64,000 bases of DNA from Akkermansiaceae bacterium (GTDB lineage: Bacteria > Verrucomicrobiota > Verrucomicrobiia > Verrucomicrobiales > Akkermansiaceae), in assembly GCA_030725745.1 (NCBI GenBank), contig JANRFH010000033.1:1-64000 (forward strand), in the 5' to 3' direction. Shown here in pieces: positions 7,610 to 16,605 of this stretch; positions within the stretch are counted from its first letter, which is position 1, and each line of letters starts with the position of its first letter. A program made the translations under genes and the position numbers. A model generated the notes under the pieces. It searched no databases, was not told the origin of the DNA, and saw nothing but the letters and a program-made list of their open reading frames with translations.

Positions 7610-9093
7610 TTAAAGATTCAAGAAGTGTTCGATCAGGGCGTCTCTTGTGTTGATGTCCAATGGTCTCCTCTTCGCTGAATCTGAATGGATAATTTCCCGC
7701 AATTTTATCAGGCGCTGACCACCAGATTGGGAGTCATAGGAGTTGAAAGCAATGGTGAGCGGGGTATCGGGATCGATGGGTTTTCCGTCGAAAAGGATGT
7801 CGGTGGCTTGCTTCTTTTCGAAGACTACAGTGAATGGGTAGAGGATGCGATCCGAACCGCGGTCTTCAGTGAGTATCTCAAGCATCTGTTTCGGCAAAAT
7901 CTCTGCAACGATGAGTGTGTTTTCGTAGGGCAGGATTTCCCATGCGTCGGCAACTGTGACCGGGCCTTTCGGTATGAGCGGTGTGCCGAAGGTGCCGTGG
8001 AAAACGGCGTCTGCCTTGATCTTCTTTTTCTCAAGCGCTCTCAGAATACTCTCGCAGAGGAACTTGCAGAGCGGGCTGTCCCGTTTTCTCCCAAGCATCG
8101 GCTCGTCAAGCACGGCGATTTGTCGGGCGAGTTGTTCGTCGGAATCCCTGAGGTGGGGTTGGGAAATTTGTATGACGCCCGGATCCAGTTCTACGGAGGA
8201 GTCCATGAAATCATTTCCGGCGGTGGCGGCGATGAGTTTGCGGGAGTTCACATCGAATGTGAGATCGACCTTTCCGCAGTTGATGCCGAAATATCCGGCT
8301 TGGGTGTAAAGCACACCCTCGACGGTCTCGGAAGGGATGTTCTTGTGTGTGTGGCCGGCGATGAAAACGTCCGCACCTGGGGCGGCTTTGAGGGTTTCTC
8401 GGAGGGGGTTGGCGAAATCGTCTTCATTGAGCTGGCCGAAGTGGCCGAGCACGACGATGGCGTCGGCCTTTGCGGATTTCGCCTGGGCGATAGATTTTTT
8501 GAGGCTCTGGGCGGGATCGGTGGCTTTGAAGGGGCCGAGGGTCTCGGGCATGAGCCAGTAGGGTAGCCCTGGCGTGACGAGTCGATGAGGGCGATGCGGA
8601 ATCCGCCGATGTCCTGCATTTTCCATGGAATGACGTTTTCGGGGGCTCCTGTGAGATTTCCGGTGAGGACAGGGGTTTTGGCTGCGGCGAGGTTTTTCAA
8701 CAGCACTTCCGGGCCCCAATCAAAGTCGTGGTTGCCGAGTGTCCAGGAATCGTAGCCGAAGTCTGCCAGTAGATCGACGAAGAGGCGGCCTTCGTTTTCG
8801 TAGGATACGGCGGTGCCTTGGTAGAGATCGCCGACATCGACGAGGAGAGAGTCAGGATTCTGCTTCCGCCAGCTGCGGATGCCTGTCGCGCAACGAGCGA
8901 AGCCGCCGACATCTGGTAGGCCGGAGTAGGTTTTGGTGGGCATAATGTGCCCGTGTAGATCCGTGGTGTGGAGGATTGAGATCGTTTTCGCATCGGTAGT
9001 AGCCGGGAAAGCGAGGGAGGAGCCGCCCGCCCAGGCAGCGGTCGTGGCAAGGAAGCGCCGGCGGGAAAGTAAGGTGGCCATGGATGAGAGCAT
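7610..9093 (-). pseudogene. Frameshifted Tat-exported 5'-nucleotidase / metallophosphatase
   Basis: One gene in two frames. The 5' part (8578-9093) encodes a twin-arginine signal (SRRRFLATTAAWAGG) and the metallophosphatase motifs TTDLHGH, DVGDLYQG and GNHDFDWG. The 3' part (7610 to about 8583) in another frame continues with TPGLPYWLMPETLG, the metal motif GHTHKN, and the 5'-nucleotidase C-terminal domain (KGPVTVADAWEILPYENTL). The frames join near 8578-8583, where FRIALID should run into a VTTPGLP-like segment; one base appears to be missing. All catalytic motifs are intact on both sides, so this is either a recent inactivation or a sequence error. Intact, it would hydrolyse nucleotides or 2',3'-cyclic nucleotides in the periplasm. 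ATG 9081 is an alternative start. Confidence 0.85.
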
Positions 9094-9270
9094 ACTCTCG
9101 CGTTTGGAAAGTCCAAGGATGCAGTGTGGGATAACGCGGTGTCCCGGAGTTTTCTTGAGGTGGGTTCCTGAGAAGCGCCGGAACGGATTTCTTTACACTT
9201 ATTTCCTCTGTAACTCATTTAAATATCTCGATTTAGGATGATTTAGGCTTTAGGAATTCTACTTTAATTC

Positions 9271-12200
9271 ATGTGCAAAACCCAAATTCTAATGAGCACT
9301 GGCATCGCTGCTGTGCTCGCCTTGTCCGCTTACGGTGCCCCAATTCTCCACTACGATAGCAATACCGATGGAATACAACTTGAGCGCATCGATTCAGTAA
9401 CTGACGCCACTCTTGTTTCTGCATCTGATGTCACGACTTCCAGCGGCTCGAACACCACGTTTATCGGGCAAAATACGACTGCGACCAATACTTTTACCGT
9501 CGGGCTAGGGTCAGGTAAGGACATGCAATACCGCTTCGGTGGAGATACTGAAGCCTTGGATAGTGCGGTGGTCAGCCTTGAGGACTCTGCGAATACGACG
9601 GGGAACTGGGTGGGATTCAATTTCACCGCAGCACAGGCGATCCAGCTAAATGAATTTTCCTTTAAACTGTATGTGAACTCACAAGGCGGGAATTGGTCGG
9701 CTCGTGATGCGGCGCTCTATGTGAGGATAGGAAATAGCGGGAATTTCACGCTCTTCGGCACTCCTTACCAGAGTCCGGGCGTGGCAGATCAGGGCAAGGT
9801 GGTCTTCACTGGTGAGTTTCCTGTTCCCTCGGGTTCTGAGGTGCAGCTGCGACTTGCGTTCACAGATCGGACAAATATTGCGGGTGGTGCGCAGACACGC
9901 GCGACACGATTGGGGAGTTTCGAACTCTCCGCGCGGAAAGATTACGAGCTGGTGGCGGATTCGGTAGTGCCGGGTAGTGGGCCGGTCGTGCATAATACAA
10001 ACGGCACATTCACACGAACTTTCGGGCAGTTTTCGGCAAATCCCTATTTCGGCAGGGGGCAGACATTCACGACGGCCGATGCGGGTGCTGGGAATGATCG
10101 ATGGAGTGTCGGGGAGATCTCTTTGCTTTCGAAGGCGGCGCAGACTTTTACGGCAGGAGATAAGATGCGTGTCTGGGTTTTTAAATGGCTGCCCTCATCG
10201 AACGCCGATGACATGATCAACTGGACGACTGATGGTGAACTTGTGGCAAGCGATGGTCTCGCGGATGGTGATCCTCTAAGTGGGACGACGGTGGGGGAGA
10301 TCCTTTTGGACGGGGTAGATTTCGACATGCCACTGTCGATGGCGAATGGTGATTTCTTACACTTCCGTTTGGCAACGTTGCTGGAACTCGATGAGAACTC
10401 CGCCTACGGTACGTTCTTCGAGTTTATCGATGCGGATGGTGGTAGTGGATCGCAATTCGTGACTCTCGGCATCGGTGCCTCCGGCAGTAGCACCTACGCC
10501 GGTGGCCGGGAGCTGCGGACGACCGCCACTGCGAACAGTTCGCAAAACGAGGATATGACATTTTATGTCAGCGGGACAGCTCTGGCGGCTCCTCCGATAC
10601 CGGATCTAACATTGGCTTCGCCTTTTCAGGACGGGATGATTCTGCAACGGGATAAGTCGATAGCGGTGTGGGGCTCTGCGCCACCGAATGAGGCTGTGAT
10701 GGTCGCTATCAACGGGACGTCTACTTCTGGTGTGGCCGATGGGAACGGTGATTGGAAAATCGATCTTCCGGCGCTTTCTAGTGGCGGCCCCTACACTCTG
10801 GAGGTGACTAGCGGGGAAGATAGCGTAGTGCTTCAAGACGTGCTTGTAGGTGACGTATGGTTTGCCTTTGGGCAATCGAACATGGTGCGCCCGCTGAACG
10901 AAATGATCAATGCGACGTTTTACAAGAATGCGATCACGAACGGGGATCTACCGATACGCTGCCTGAAAATCACGCAGAGGGCGGCGCTATCGCCTCAGGA
11001 CGAGGGTGCGATGACTTGGCTGGGAAATGACAATCCCGGCTCATGGACTTCGGTTGGTGCAGTCTTCGCCTACCAGATGTATCAGGCGACCGGGGTGCCC
11101 ACGGCCATCATCTGGTCGGCGTGGGGCAGCACCTCCCTCGAGGGATGGATGCCTACGGAAATGGAAGAGCAGTTCCCGCATTTTAAAGCCAAGATGGACG
11201 ACTACCGCGCGAACGACGAGGCTACTGTCGCGGCCATGCTTGCCGGGACAGAAACCTACAACGATGTCTATATCAGGACACGCCCGAACATCGTCTACAA
11301 CCAGATGGCGCATCCCTTGCGGCGTTTCGGGATCTCCGGCTTTGTCTGGTATCAGGGCGAGGCGAATGCTGGAACGATTCAGGATAGCGCCCAGTATGGC
11401 TTCACTTTCCCAGCTTTCGTTCGTCAATACCGGAGTATTTTCGGGCAAGGCGATCTGCCTTTTCTCGCAGTTCAGTTACCTTCGTATAATCGACCCTATT
11501 GGCCATGGTTCCGCGAGGCACAGAATCGTGTGGAGACGGAACCCAGCGCCTACACTACAGTCACCATAGACACGGGACTGCCCAATAATATCCACCCCTT
11601 CGACAAAGAGCCCATCGGAATTCGACTCTCACTTCTGGCTAGGAAACATGTTTATGGTGAAAGCATTGTGGCGAACGGCCCTGTCTATGAATCGATGTCC
11701 ATTAGCGGAAATGTGGTGACTCTTCAGTTCTCCGAAGCTGCTGGACTGACTACGGATGACACTCTCGCTCCGGCCACTTTCGAGGTCGCCTCCGCGAGTG
11801 GAAATTTCGTAGCTGCGACCTCTGCAGTCATCAGCGGGACGACGGTGCAAGTGAGTGCTAGCTCGGTTTCAAATCCCGCTGCAGTGCGTTATGCGTGGAG
11901 CCCAGCGCCGGTGAATGAAGTGAACCTTGTGAATGCTGCGGGTCTGCCAGCTGCTCCATTTCGCACAGACAACAGGGCTTTGCCGGATCTTGCTGCGACG
12001 GCTCCGGCTGCGGTGAATGACTCTTACACTTTTGATGAGAGTGGGACTTTGAGCGTTTCTTCTGCCGAGGGTGTGCTGGTGAACGACATCGATCTGAACC
12101 GTGACGTGCTCACGGCCACAGTGCTGGCAGGGCCAACCAAGGGCTCGTTGACGCTTTCGGCGGACGGCTCGTTCGTTTACAAGCCGCTGGATGGTTTCAC

Positions 12201-12648
12201 CGGTGCGGATAGTTTTACCTACACGTGCTCGGATGGGGCTCTTTCTTCAACTGCTACTGTGAGCATCTCGGGGCCGCTGGATTTGACGGGTTTTGTTCTG
12301 TGGAGAAACGGGATTGGGTGGGATCCAGCAGATGATCAGGAGCCGGATGGTGATCCTGATTTTGATGGGGCTTCGAATTTCCTCGAATACGCACTCGTGC
12401 TTGATCCTGTCACATCTGATGGGGCGATTGGTTCGCCCGGTTTTGAAATCAATGGGGCGAACGTCGAATACACGTTTAGGAACCTGCGTGCGGGGGTAAG
12501 TTATGAGGTGTTGCTTTCCAGCGATCTTGCGACATGGGAAGAGCCGGCTTTTGTGACGGTTTCCAGTGGGGATGCTATGCCAGTAATGATTCCAATTTCG
12601 GAGGGAACTAGTGGAAAACTGTTTGTGAGGTTGCGGGTGAGTGAGTGA
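9271..12648 (+). CDS. Secreted sialate O-acetylesterase with beta-sandwich and cadherin-like domains
   Basis: 1125 aa with a signal peptide (MCKTQILMSTGIAAVLALSAYGA). Residues ~20-435 form two beta-rich segments resembling the lectin-like N-domains of PEP-CTERM proteins. The SASA (CE20/SGNH-like) esterase domain spans ~445-860, with the nucleophile in GDVWFAFGQSNM (Ser536), WYQGEAN (~693-699) and the catalytic His in NNIHPFDKEP (~His775). A bacterial cadherin-like domain (about 895-1005; VNDSYTFDESGTLSV, GVLVNDID) follows. The C-terminal 110 residues have a D-rich calcium-type stretch (DPDFDGASNFLEY), then YEVLLSSDLATW and LFVRLRVSE. The family removes O-acetyl groups from sialic acids or other sugars. 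Here it is more likely a polysaccharide deacetylase, given the rest of the region (inference). Confidence 0.88.
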   Translation: MCKTQILMSTGIAAVLALSAYGAPILHYDSNTDGIQLERIDSVTDATLVSASDVTTSSGSNTTFIGQNTTATNTFTVGLGSGKDMQYRFGGDTEALDSAVVSLEDSANTTGNWVGFNFTAAQAIQLNEFSFKLYVNSQGGNWSARDAALYVRIGNSGNFTLFGTPYQSPGVADQGKVVFTGEFPVPSGSEVQLRLAFTDRTNIAGGAQTRATRLGSFELSARKDYELVADSVVPGSGPVVHNTNGTFTRTFGQFSANPYFGRGQTFTTADAGAGNDRWSVGEISLLSKAAQTFTAGDKMRVWVFKWLPSSNADDMINWTTDGELVASDGLADGDPLSGTTVGEILLDGVDFDMPLSMANGDFLHFRLATLLELDENSAYGTFFEFIDADGGSGSQFVTLGIGASGSSTYAGGRELRTTATANSSQNEDMTFYVSGTALAAPPIPDLTLASPFQDGMILQRDKSIAVWGSAPPNEAVMVAINGTSTSGVADGNGDWKIDLPALSSGGPYTLEVTSGEDSVVLQDVLVGDVWFAFGQSNMVRPLNEMINATFYKNAITNGDLPIRCLKITQRAALSPQDEGAMTWLGNDNPGSWTSVGAVFAYQMYQATGVPTAIIWSAWGSTSLEGWMPTEMEEQFPHFKAKMDDYRANDEATVAAMLAGTETYNDVYIRTRPNIVYNQMAHPLRRFGISGFVWYQGEANAGTIQDSAQYGFTFPAFVRQYRSIFGQGDLPFLAVQLPSYNRPYWPWFREAQNRVETEPSAYTTVTIDTGLPNNIHPFDKEPIGIRLSLLARKHVYGESIVANGPVYESMSISGNVVTLQFSEAAGLTTDDTLAPATFEVASASGNFVAATSAVISGTTVQVSASSVSNPAAVRYAWSPAPVNEVNLVNAAGLPAAPFRTDNRALPDLAATAPAAVNDSYTFDESGTLSVSSAEGVLVNDIDLNRDVLTATVLAGPTKGSLTLSADGSFVYKPLDGFTGADSFTYTCSDGALSSTATVSISGPLDLTGFVLWRNGIGWDPADDQEPDGDPDFDGASNFLEYALVLDPVTSDGAIGSPGFEINGANVEYTFRNLRAGVSYEVLLSSDLATWEEPAFVTVSSGDAMPVMIPISEGTSGKLFVRLRVSE

Positions 12649-12913
12649 GTGAAGGTGGGCTCTGGGTATAGTTGCGGCGTTGGAAGCACAGCAGCACAGC
12701 TAGACTGGGATTGACTTCGTTCCACTCCGTCTAAGCAGTCTGCGGAATCCTCCTCCGGATTCCGGTTTGTTGAAGAATCGCTTGAGCGATTTCTGCTTTG
12801 GCTGCGCGTATAGGCGGAAGCTTTTCTAGCGAAAAGAATGCTTTCGAACCCGGTTGCTTTGCAAAGTTTCTCGTCCCAGTCTGCTGCCGTTTAGGTGTGT
12901 GGGGCTGGAGAAC
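12649..12913. other. Gene-free stretch with several small palindromes
   Basis: No supported gene between the esterase stop and the tRNA-Lys terminator. Three short perfect inverted repeats lie in a row: CGGAATCC/GGATTCCG (12743-12764), AATCGCT/AGCGATT (12776-12791) and CTTTTC/GAAAAG (about 12823-12838). None is followed by a convincing T run. They may be repeat debris or weak terminators for the esterase gene. Confidence 0.5.
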
Positions 12914-12943
12914 AAAAAAACCGCCCGTTGTGAGGGGCGGTTT
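12914..12943 (-). terminator. Terminator of tRNA-Lys
   Basis: Read on the minus strand, AAACCGCCC pairs with GGGCGGTTT (12918-12926 with 12935-12943), followed by a run of T. It lies just downstream of the tRNA. Confidence 0.85.
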
Positions 12944-12951
12944 GCAGGAAG

Positions 12952-13024
12952 TACGCAGACTGGGACTCGAACCCAGGACCAATTGGTTAAAAGCCAACTG
13001 CTCTACCAACTGAGCTATCTGCGC
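12952..13024 (-). tRNA. tRNA-Lys (anticodon TTT)
   Basis: 73-nt cloverleaf: acceptor GCGCAGA pairs with TCTGCGT (one G-U at the end), D-arm AGCTCAGTTGGTAGAGC, anticodon loop CTTTTAA giving UUU, T-loop TTCGAGT, discriminator A. No encoded CCA. It closely resembles bacterial tRNA-Lys(UUU). Confidence 0.96.
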
Positions 13025-13090
13025 GTTTGTCGGTGAGTCGCTTTCGCGACGGGGCGGCAAGCTAGGTGAGGGGTGATGATCTTGGCAAGC

Positions 13091-13777
13091 TCATTTTCGC
13101 AAAAAGGTTTCACTATACCAGGTTTCAAAGGTTAGGAGGTCGGTGGTGGGGCGGTTTATATGGTAGAAAGGAATTCCCGCGGCCTCAGCTGTGCCTTTGT
13201 CGTGGGTGAGGGAATCACCAGTGAGGCAGGTGTTGGTGGGGGCGGCTCCGGTTTCGTCGAAGAGCTTGTGGATGATGTTTGGGGAGGGTTTGCGGGCGCG
13301 GGCATCGGCGGAGGTGAGGATGAGATCGAAATGGTGGGCGATGCCGAGCTCCTCAATGACGCGGTGGATGCGGGAGTCGAAGTTTGAGGTGATGGCGAGG
13401 GAAATACCTTTGGATTTGAAGGAGGTGAGGACGGTTTCAGTTTCAGGGAAAAGTTTCCATGAGGCTCCGGTGGCGTAGTAGGCGAAGATTTCCTCGAAGG
13501 CGGATGTTACGGCAGCAGTGTTGTGCTGGATGCCGACGGTTTTGGCGGCTTGAAGGACTAGCTGGAACCACCAGTCTTTTTCGATGGCTTCACCGTCGCC
13601 GTTTTTGGGGAAGATGGGATCGGGAGCGGTGAGGAAGGCTTTTCCGAAGGCATTTTTCCAGATGGCGGGTGGAATGTTGAAGCCGTGCTTGGAAAAGCGT
13701 TCGGCATAGATGTCTGCGACAGGCTCGGCTGGCTCGAAGAGGGTGCCTGCCGCATCGAAGGCGATGGTTAGTTTCAT
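13091..13777 (-). CDS. HAD-superfamily hydrolase
   Basis: 228 aa, REG-2/HAD-IA-like. Motif I is FDAAGTLFEP with the nucleophile at Asp8. The usual second Asp (D+2, the acid/base) is Ala10. Motif II is ITSNFD, motif III has the Lys in ARKPSPNI, and motif IV is CLTGDSLTHDKGTAEAAG. The cap region lies between ~20 and 100. A missing D+2 is known in some HAD branches, but it lowers confidence that this is an ordinary phosphatase. The gene is last in a tight minus-strand run: ruvX, truA and this gene overlap by 4 nt each (ATGA). Confidence 0.85.
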   Translation of the reverse strand: MKLTIAFDAAGTLFEPAEPVADIYAERFSKHGFNIPPAIWKNAFGKAFLTAPDPIFPKNGDGEAIEKDWWFQLVLQAAKTVGIQHNTAAVTSAFEEIFAYYATGASWKLFPETETVLTSFKSKGISLAITSNFDSRIHRVIEELGIAHHFDLILTSADARARKPSPNIIHKLFDETGAAPTNTCLTGDSLTHDKGTAEAAGIPFYHINRPTTDLLTFETWYSETFLRK

Positions 13778-14535
13778 TTCTCGTAGATGACTTCGCTGAG
13801 ATAGAGGCCATCGGCGGGGGCGCAGAGGGGGGACTTTCCGTGGGGTAGGCCGGCGGGTTGGTCTAAGTAGAGGGCGAGATCGTCTAGGCGGAGGCGGCCT
13901 TGTGAGGCTTTGATGGCGGAGCCTGCGAGCATGCGCACCATTTTGTAGAGGAAGCCGTTGCCGTGGAAGTGCATGCGGTAGCCGTCGGGGAGGGTTTCGA
14001 GGTCTGCGGCGAAGACGGTGCGCGTGTAGTCGGTGTCTTCCTGTTCGTTTCCGCGGTAGGCGGCAAAGGCGTGGAAGTCGTGGGTGCCGGTGAAGAGTTG
14101 GAGCGCTTGCTGGAGGACATCGGCATCAAGGAGGCGGGGGAGGTGCCAGGCGAGGCCGGCCTTGAGAGGGGGGAGGACGGGATCGGTGCAGATGTCGTAG
14201 TAATATTTCTTTCCGGTGGCGGAGAAGCGGGCGTGGAAATCGGCGGGGACTTCCTCGCAGGAGATGATGCGGATGGTAGCGGGGAGCTTGGTGTTGATGG
14301 CGGGAACCCAGTTGTAGGGGTTCATGGTGCTATCGGCTGGCGCGTCGAAATGGGCGGTCTGTCCGTAGGAGTGGACGCCGGTATCCGTGCGACCGGAGCC
14401 GTGGAGGCGGAGAGGTTGCTTGGCGACTTCGCTGAGGGCGGCGTTGAGGTGATCCTGGACGGTATTGCCACCGGTCTGGGATTGCCAACCGAGGTAGGGG
14501 CGGCCGTCGTAGGCGATGGTGAGCTTGAGCCTCAT
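13774..14535 (-). CDS. truA: tRNA pseudouridine(38-40) synthase
   Basis: Isomerises U38-U40 in the anticodon arm of tRNAs. 253 aa, normal length. The N-terminus LKLTIAYDGRPYLGWQSQ and the catalytic motif GSGRTDTGVHSYGQ (Asp51) are diagnostic. FHARFSATGKKYYYDI and FLYKMVRMLAGS are further conserved blocks. The start overlaps the ruvX stop and the stop overlaps the HAD start, so translation is probably coupled. Confidence 0.95.
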   Translation of the reverse strand: MRLKLTIAYDGRPYLGWQSQTGGNTVQDHLNAALSEVAKQPLRLHGSGRTDTGVHSYGQTAHFDAPADSTMNPYNWVPAINTKLPATIRIISCEEVPADFHARFSATGKKYYYDICTDPVLPPLKAGLAWHLPRLLDADVLQQALQLFTGTHDFHAFAAYRGNEQEDTDYTRTVFAADLETLPDGYRMHFHGNGFLYKMVRMLAGSAIKASQGRLRLDDLALYLDQPAGLPHGKSPLCAPADGLYLSEVIYEK

Positions 14536-14978
14536 GAAATTTCCTCCATCCAGCGGTTGAGGATTTCCACGGCGGCGGCTTGGTCGATGACGGCCTTTTG
14601 CTTGCGGGCGTTGCGGCCGGCTTCGCGGAGTTTTTCGGAGGCGTCGGCTGTCGTGTAGGATTCGTCGATGAAAAACATGGGCAGGTGAGGCAGTGTGGTG
14701 GCGAGTTTTTTGGCGAAGTCGCGGACTTTCTTTGCAGAATCGCCCTCGGAGCCATCGAGGCGGAGCGGGAGGCCGACGATGAGGGTGCGGATCTTGCGCT
14801 GGGCAGTGATTTCCACGATGCGGGCGATGCCTTGGTTTTCGCCGACGGGGATGGTCTCGACGGGATGGGGCATGATGCCGAATTCATCGGTGGCGGCGAT
14901 GCCGATGCGGGCACCTCCCAAATCAATGCCGAGGGCTGGGTGGGGGCTTGGGTGGCTGTTTTCCGGGTCGGGATGCAC
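14532..14978 (-). CDS. ruvX: Putative pre-16S rRNA nuclease / Holliday junction resolvase-like YqgF
   Basis: 148 aa, RNase H fold. Family blocks: LGIDLGGARIGIAATDEFG (first Asp), IVGLPLRLDGSEG, FIDESYTTADAS (Glu) and IDQAAAVEILNRW (last Asp). In E. coli YqgF is implicated in 16S rRNA 5' maturation. A much longer open frame extends upstream, but that part is antisense to the FAH gene. The GTG at 14978 is the only reasonable start in the intergenic gap and gives the usual family length. First gene of ruvX-truA-HAD, divergent from the FAH gene. Confidence 0.92.
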   Translation of the reverse strand: MHPDPENSHPSPHPALGIDLGGARIGIAATDEFGIMPHPVETIPVGENQGIARIVEITAQRKIRTLIVGLPLRLDGSEGDSAKKVRDFAKKLATTLPHLPMFFIDESYTTADASEKLREAGRNARKQKAVIDQAAAVEILNRWMEEIS

Positions 14979-15080
14979 GTGTATAGGAACGTTCGCAGGG
15001 GGGAAGGGGCGGATCAAGCCTAGGGTATGATTCGGCTGGAACAAAGGGGTGCGATGGATAGGATCGGGCAGGAGTTTTCT

Positions 15081-15935
15081 ATGAAATTGATACGATTCGG
15101 AGAAGAAGGGCGCGAGGAGCCGGGTGTGATGCTGGCGGACGGGCGGCGTATTGATGCGAGTGGTGAGTTCATGGATTACGACGAGGCGTTTTTTGCGATG
15201 GGTGGGCTGGAGAGTCTTGCGGAGTGGGTGGCAGATGGCTGTGTGGGTGGGATGGAAATCGACCCGCTGGTGAGGTTGGGGCCGCCATTGGATAGGCCTT
15301 CGAAGATTGTTTGTGTGGGACAGAACTACATGGAACACGCACTGGAGATGGGTGGGGAGATCCCGACAGAGCCGGTGCTTTTCATGAAAGCGACTTCCGC
15401 ATGGTGTGGCCCGCAGGATGATGTGGTGATTCCCAGAGGGGCGAAGAAACTCGACTATGAGGTGGAGTTGGCTGTGGTGATTGGCAAGACGGCGAGCTAT
15501 GTTTCCGAAGCGGAGGCGATGTCTCATGTGGCTGGGTATTCGGTGTTCTGTGATTTTTCCGAAAGGGCTTTCCAGAAGGAGCACGGCGGGCAGTGGACGA
15601 AAGGGAAGAGCGCCGATACCTTTGCGCCGATGGGTCCGTATCTGGCAACGTGTGATGAAATTTCCGATCCTACTGAGATGCGTCTGTGGACGAAGGTGAA
15701 CGGGGAAATACGCCAGAATAGCTGGACGAAGGACATGATATTCGGGGTGCGTGATGTGGTGAGTTATATTAGCCGCTTCATGACACTGCTGCCTGGGGAT
15801 GTCATCGCTACCGGCACGCCGGGAGGTGTGGCGATGGGAATGAATCCCCAACAATTCCTTCAAGCTGGGGATCTGGTGGAATGCGGAATCGAGGGACTGG
15901 GACAGTTGACGAAACGGGTGGTAGCGACGAGATAA
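15081..15935 (+). CDS. Fumarylacetoacetate hydrolase-family protein
   Basis: 284 aa. ATG 15081 is chosen because it has an AGGAG about 7 nt upstream and fits the family N-terminus (MKLIRFG). The metal-binding Glu/Glu/Asp set is in LDYEVELAVVIG and neighbouring residues. Other conserved blocks are VGQNYMEHALEMG, CDFSERAFQ, GKSADTFAPMGP and GDVIATGTPGGVAMG. This subgroup includes ureidoglycolate lyase, acylpyruvases and 2,4-didehydro-3-deoxy-L-rhamnonate-type hydrolases, so the substrate is open. Rhamnose-derived keto acids would fit the GH78 genes later in the window, but that is only inference. Divergent from ruvX, followed after 16 nt by the pqi operon. Confidence 0.88.
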   Translation: MKLIRFGEEGREEPGVMLADGRRIDASGEFMDYDEAFFAMGGLESLAEWVADGCVGGMEIDPLVRLGPPLDRPSKIVCVGQNYMEHALEMGGEIPTEPVLFMKATSAWCGPQDDVVIPRGAKKLDYEVELAVVIGKTASYVSEAEAMSHVAGYSVFCDFSERAFQKEHGGQWTKGKSADTFAPMGPYLATCDEISDPTEMRLWTKVNGEIRQNSWTKDMIFGVRDVVSYISRFMTLLPGDVIATGTPGGVAMGMNPQQFLQAGDLVECGIEGLGQLTKRVVATR

Positions 15936-15951
15936 GGCCAGCAAACTGATT

Positions 15952-16605
15952 TTGAGAAAAAGACTGTCCATCCTGAGTTGGCCGAAGCCGAGAGGCGGAC
16001 CGCATTTTGCGATCTGCCATTTCTGCGATGCGGTGCATGAGGCCGATCCGATCCCGGAAGGCTCGCGTGCGAACTGCGTTTGCTGTGGGGCGACGCTTTT
16101 TCAGAACCGTCCAGCTTCGCTAGTGCGTGTGACTTCGTTTTCCCTGACGGCGCTCATCCTGATGTTTTTCGTGCACACTCAGCCGTTCATTGACATGGAT
16201 GCTGCGAGTATCAGCACAAATCTGACACTGCCGGGGGCCTCGATGGCACTTATTGATGACGGCGCTTGGGCGGTGGGGCTAGGTGTGGCGTTGTTCACTA
16301 TCGTTACGCCGCTCGTTCTTGCTGGGGGGCTGGTCTATGTCTGCGGGCCACTCATGTTTGGAAGGGCAGCGCCAGGTGCGAAATTCGTGACAACATGGAT
16401 GAGCCGGTCGGAGCCTTGGAATATGATCGAGGTCTTTTTGCTGGGTGTATTGGTCAGCCTGCTGAAGCTGGGGCATCTTGCGGAGCTACATTTTGGCTAC
16501 GGTTTCTGGTGCTTCACCGCACTGATGTTCTGCATGGCTGCTGCAGTGGCTGCCATCGATAAAAGGGAACTTTGGGATCGCTTGGAGGTGGCGCAGCAGG
16601 AATGA
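15952..16605 (+). CDS. pqiA: PqiA-domain membrane protein, first half
   Basis: 217 aa. An N-terminal Cys-rich knuckle (ICHFCDAVHEAD, then ANCVCCGATL) precedes four probable membrane helices with the PqiA hallmark FVHTQPFIDMDA and LLGVLVSLLKLGHLAEL. It is the inner-membrane partner of the MCE protein PqiB in envelope lipid handling. In E. coli PqiA is one ~417-aa protein with two such domains; here they are separate genes. TTG 15952 is the only upstream start in frame before the Cys motif. Its stop overlaps the next gene by ATGA. Confidence 0.87.
   Translation: MRKRLSILSWPKPRGGPHFAICHFCDAVHEADPIPEGSRANCVCCGATLFQNRPASLVRVTSFSLTALILMFFVHTQPFIDMDAASISTNLTLPGASMALIDDGAWAVGLGVALFTIVTPLVLAGGLVYVCGPLMFGRAAPGAKFVTTWMSRSEPWNMIEVFLLGVLVSLLKLGHLAELHFGYGFWCFTALMFCMAAAVAAIDKRELWDRLEVAQQE

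Noticed and set aside
14979-15971. Upstream extension of the ruvX reading frame (long N-terminal part)
   Set aside because: It is antisense to the FAH-family gene, rich in His/Pro/Arg of the kind seen in shadow frames, and RuvX similarity begins only after 14978.
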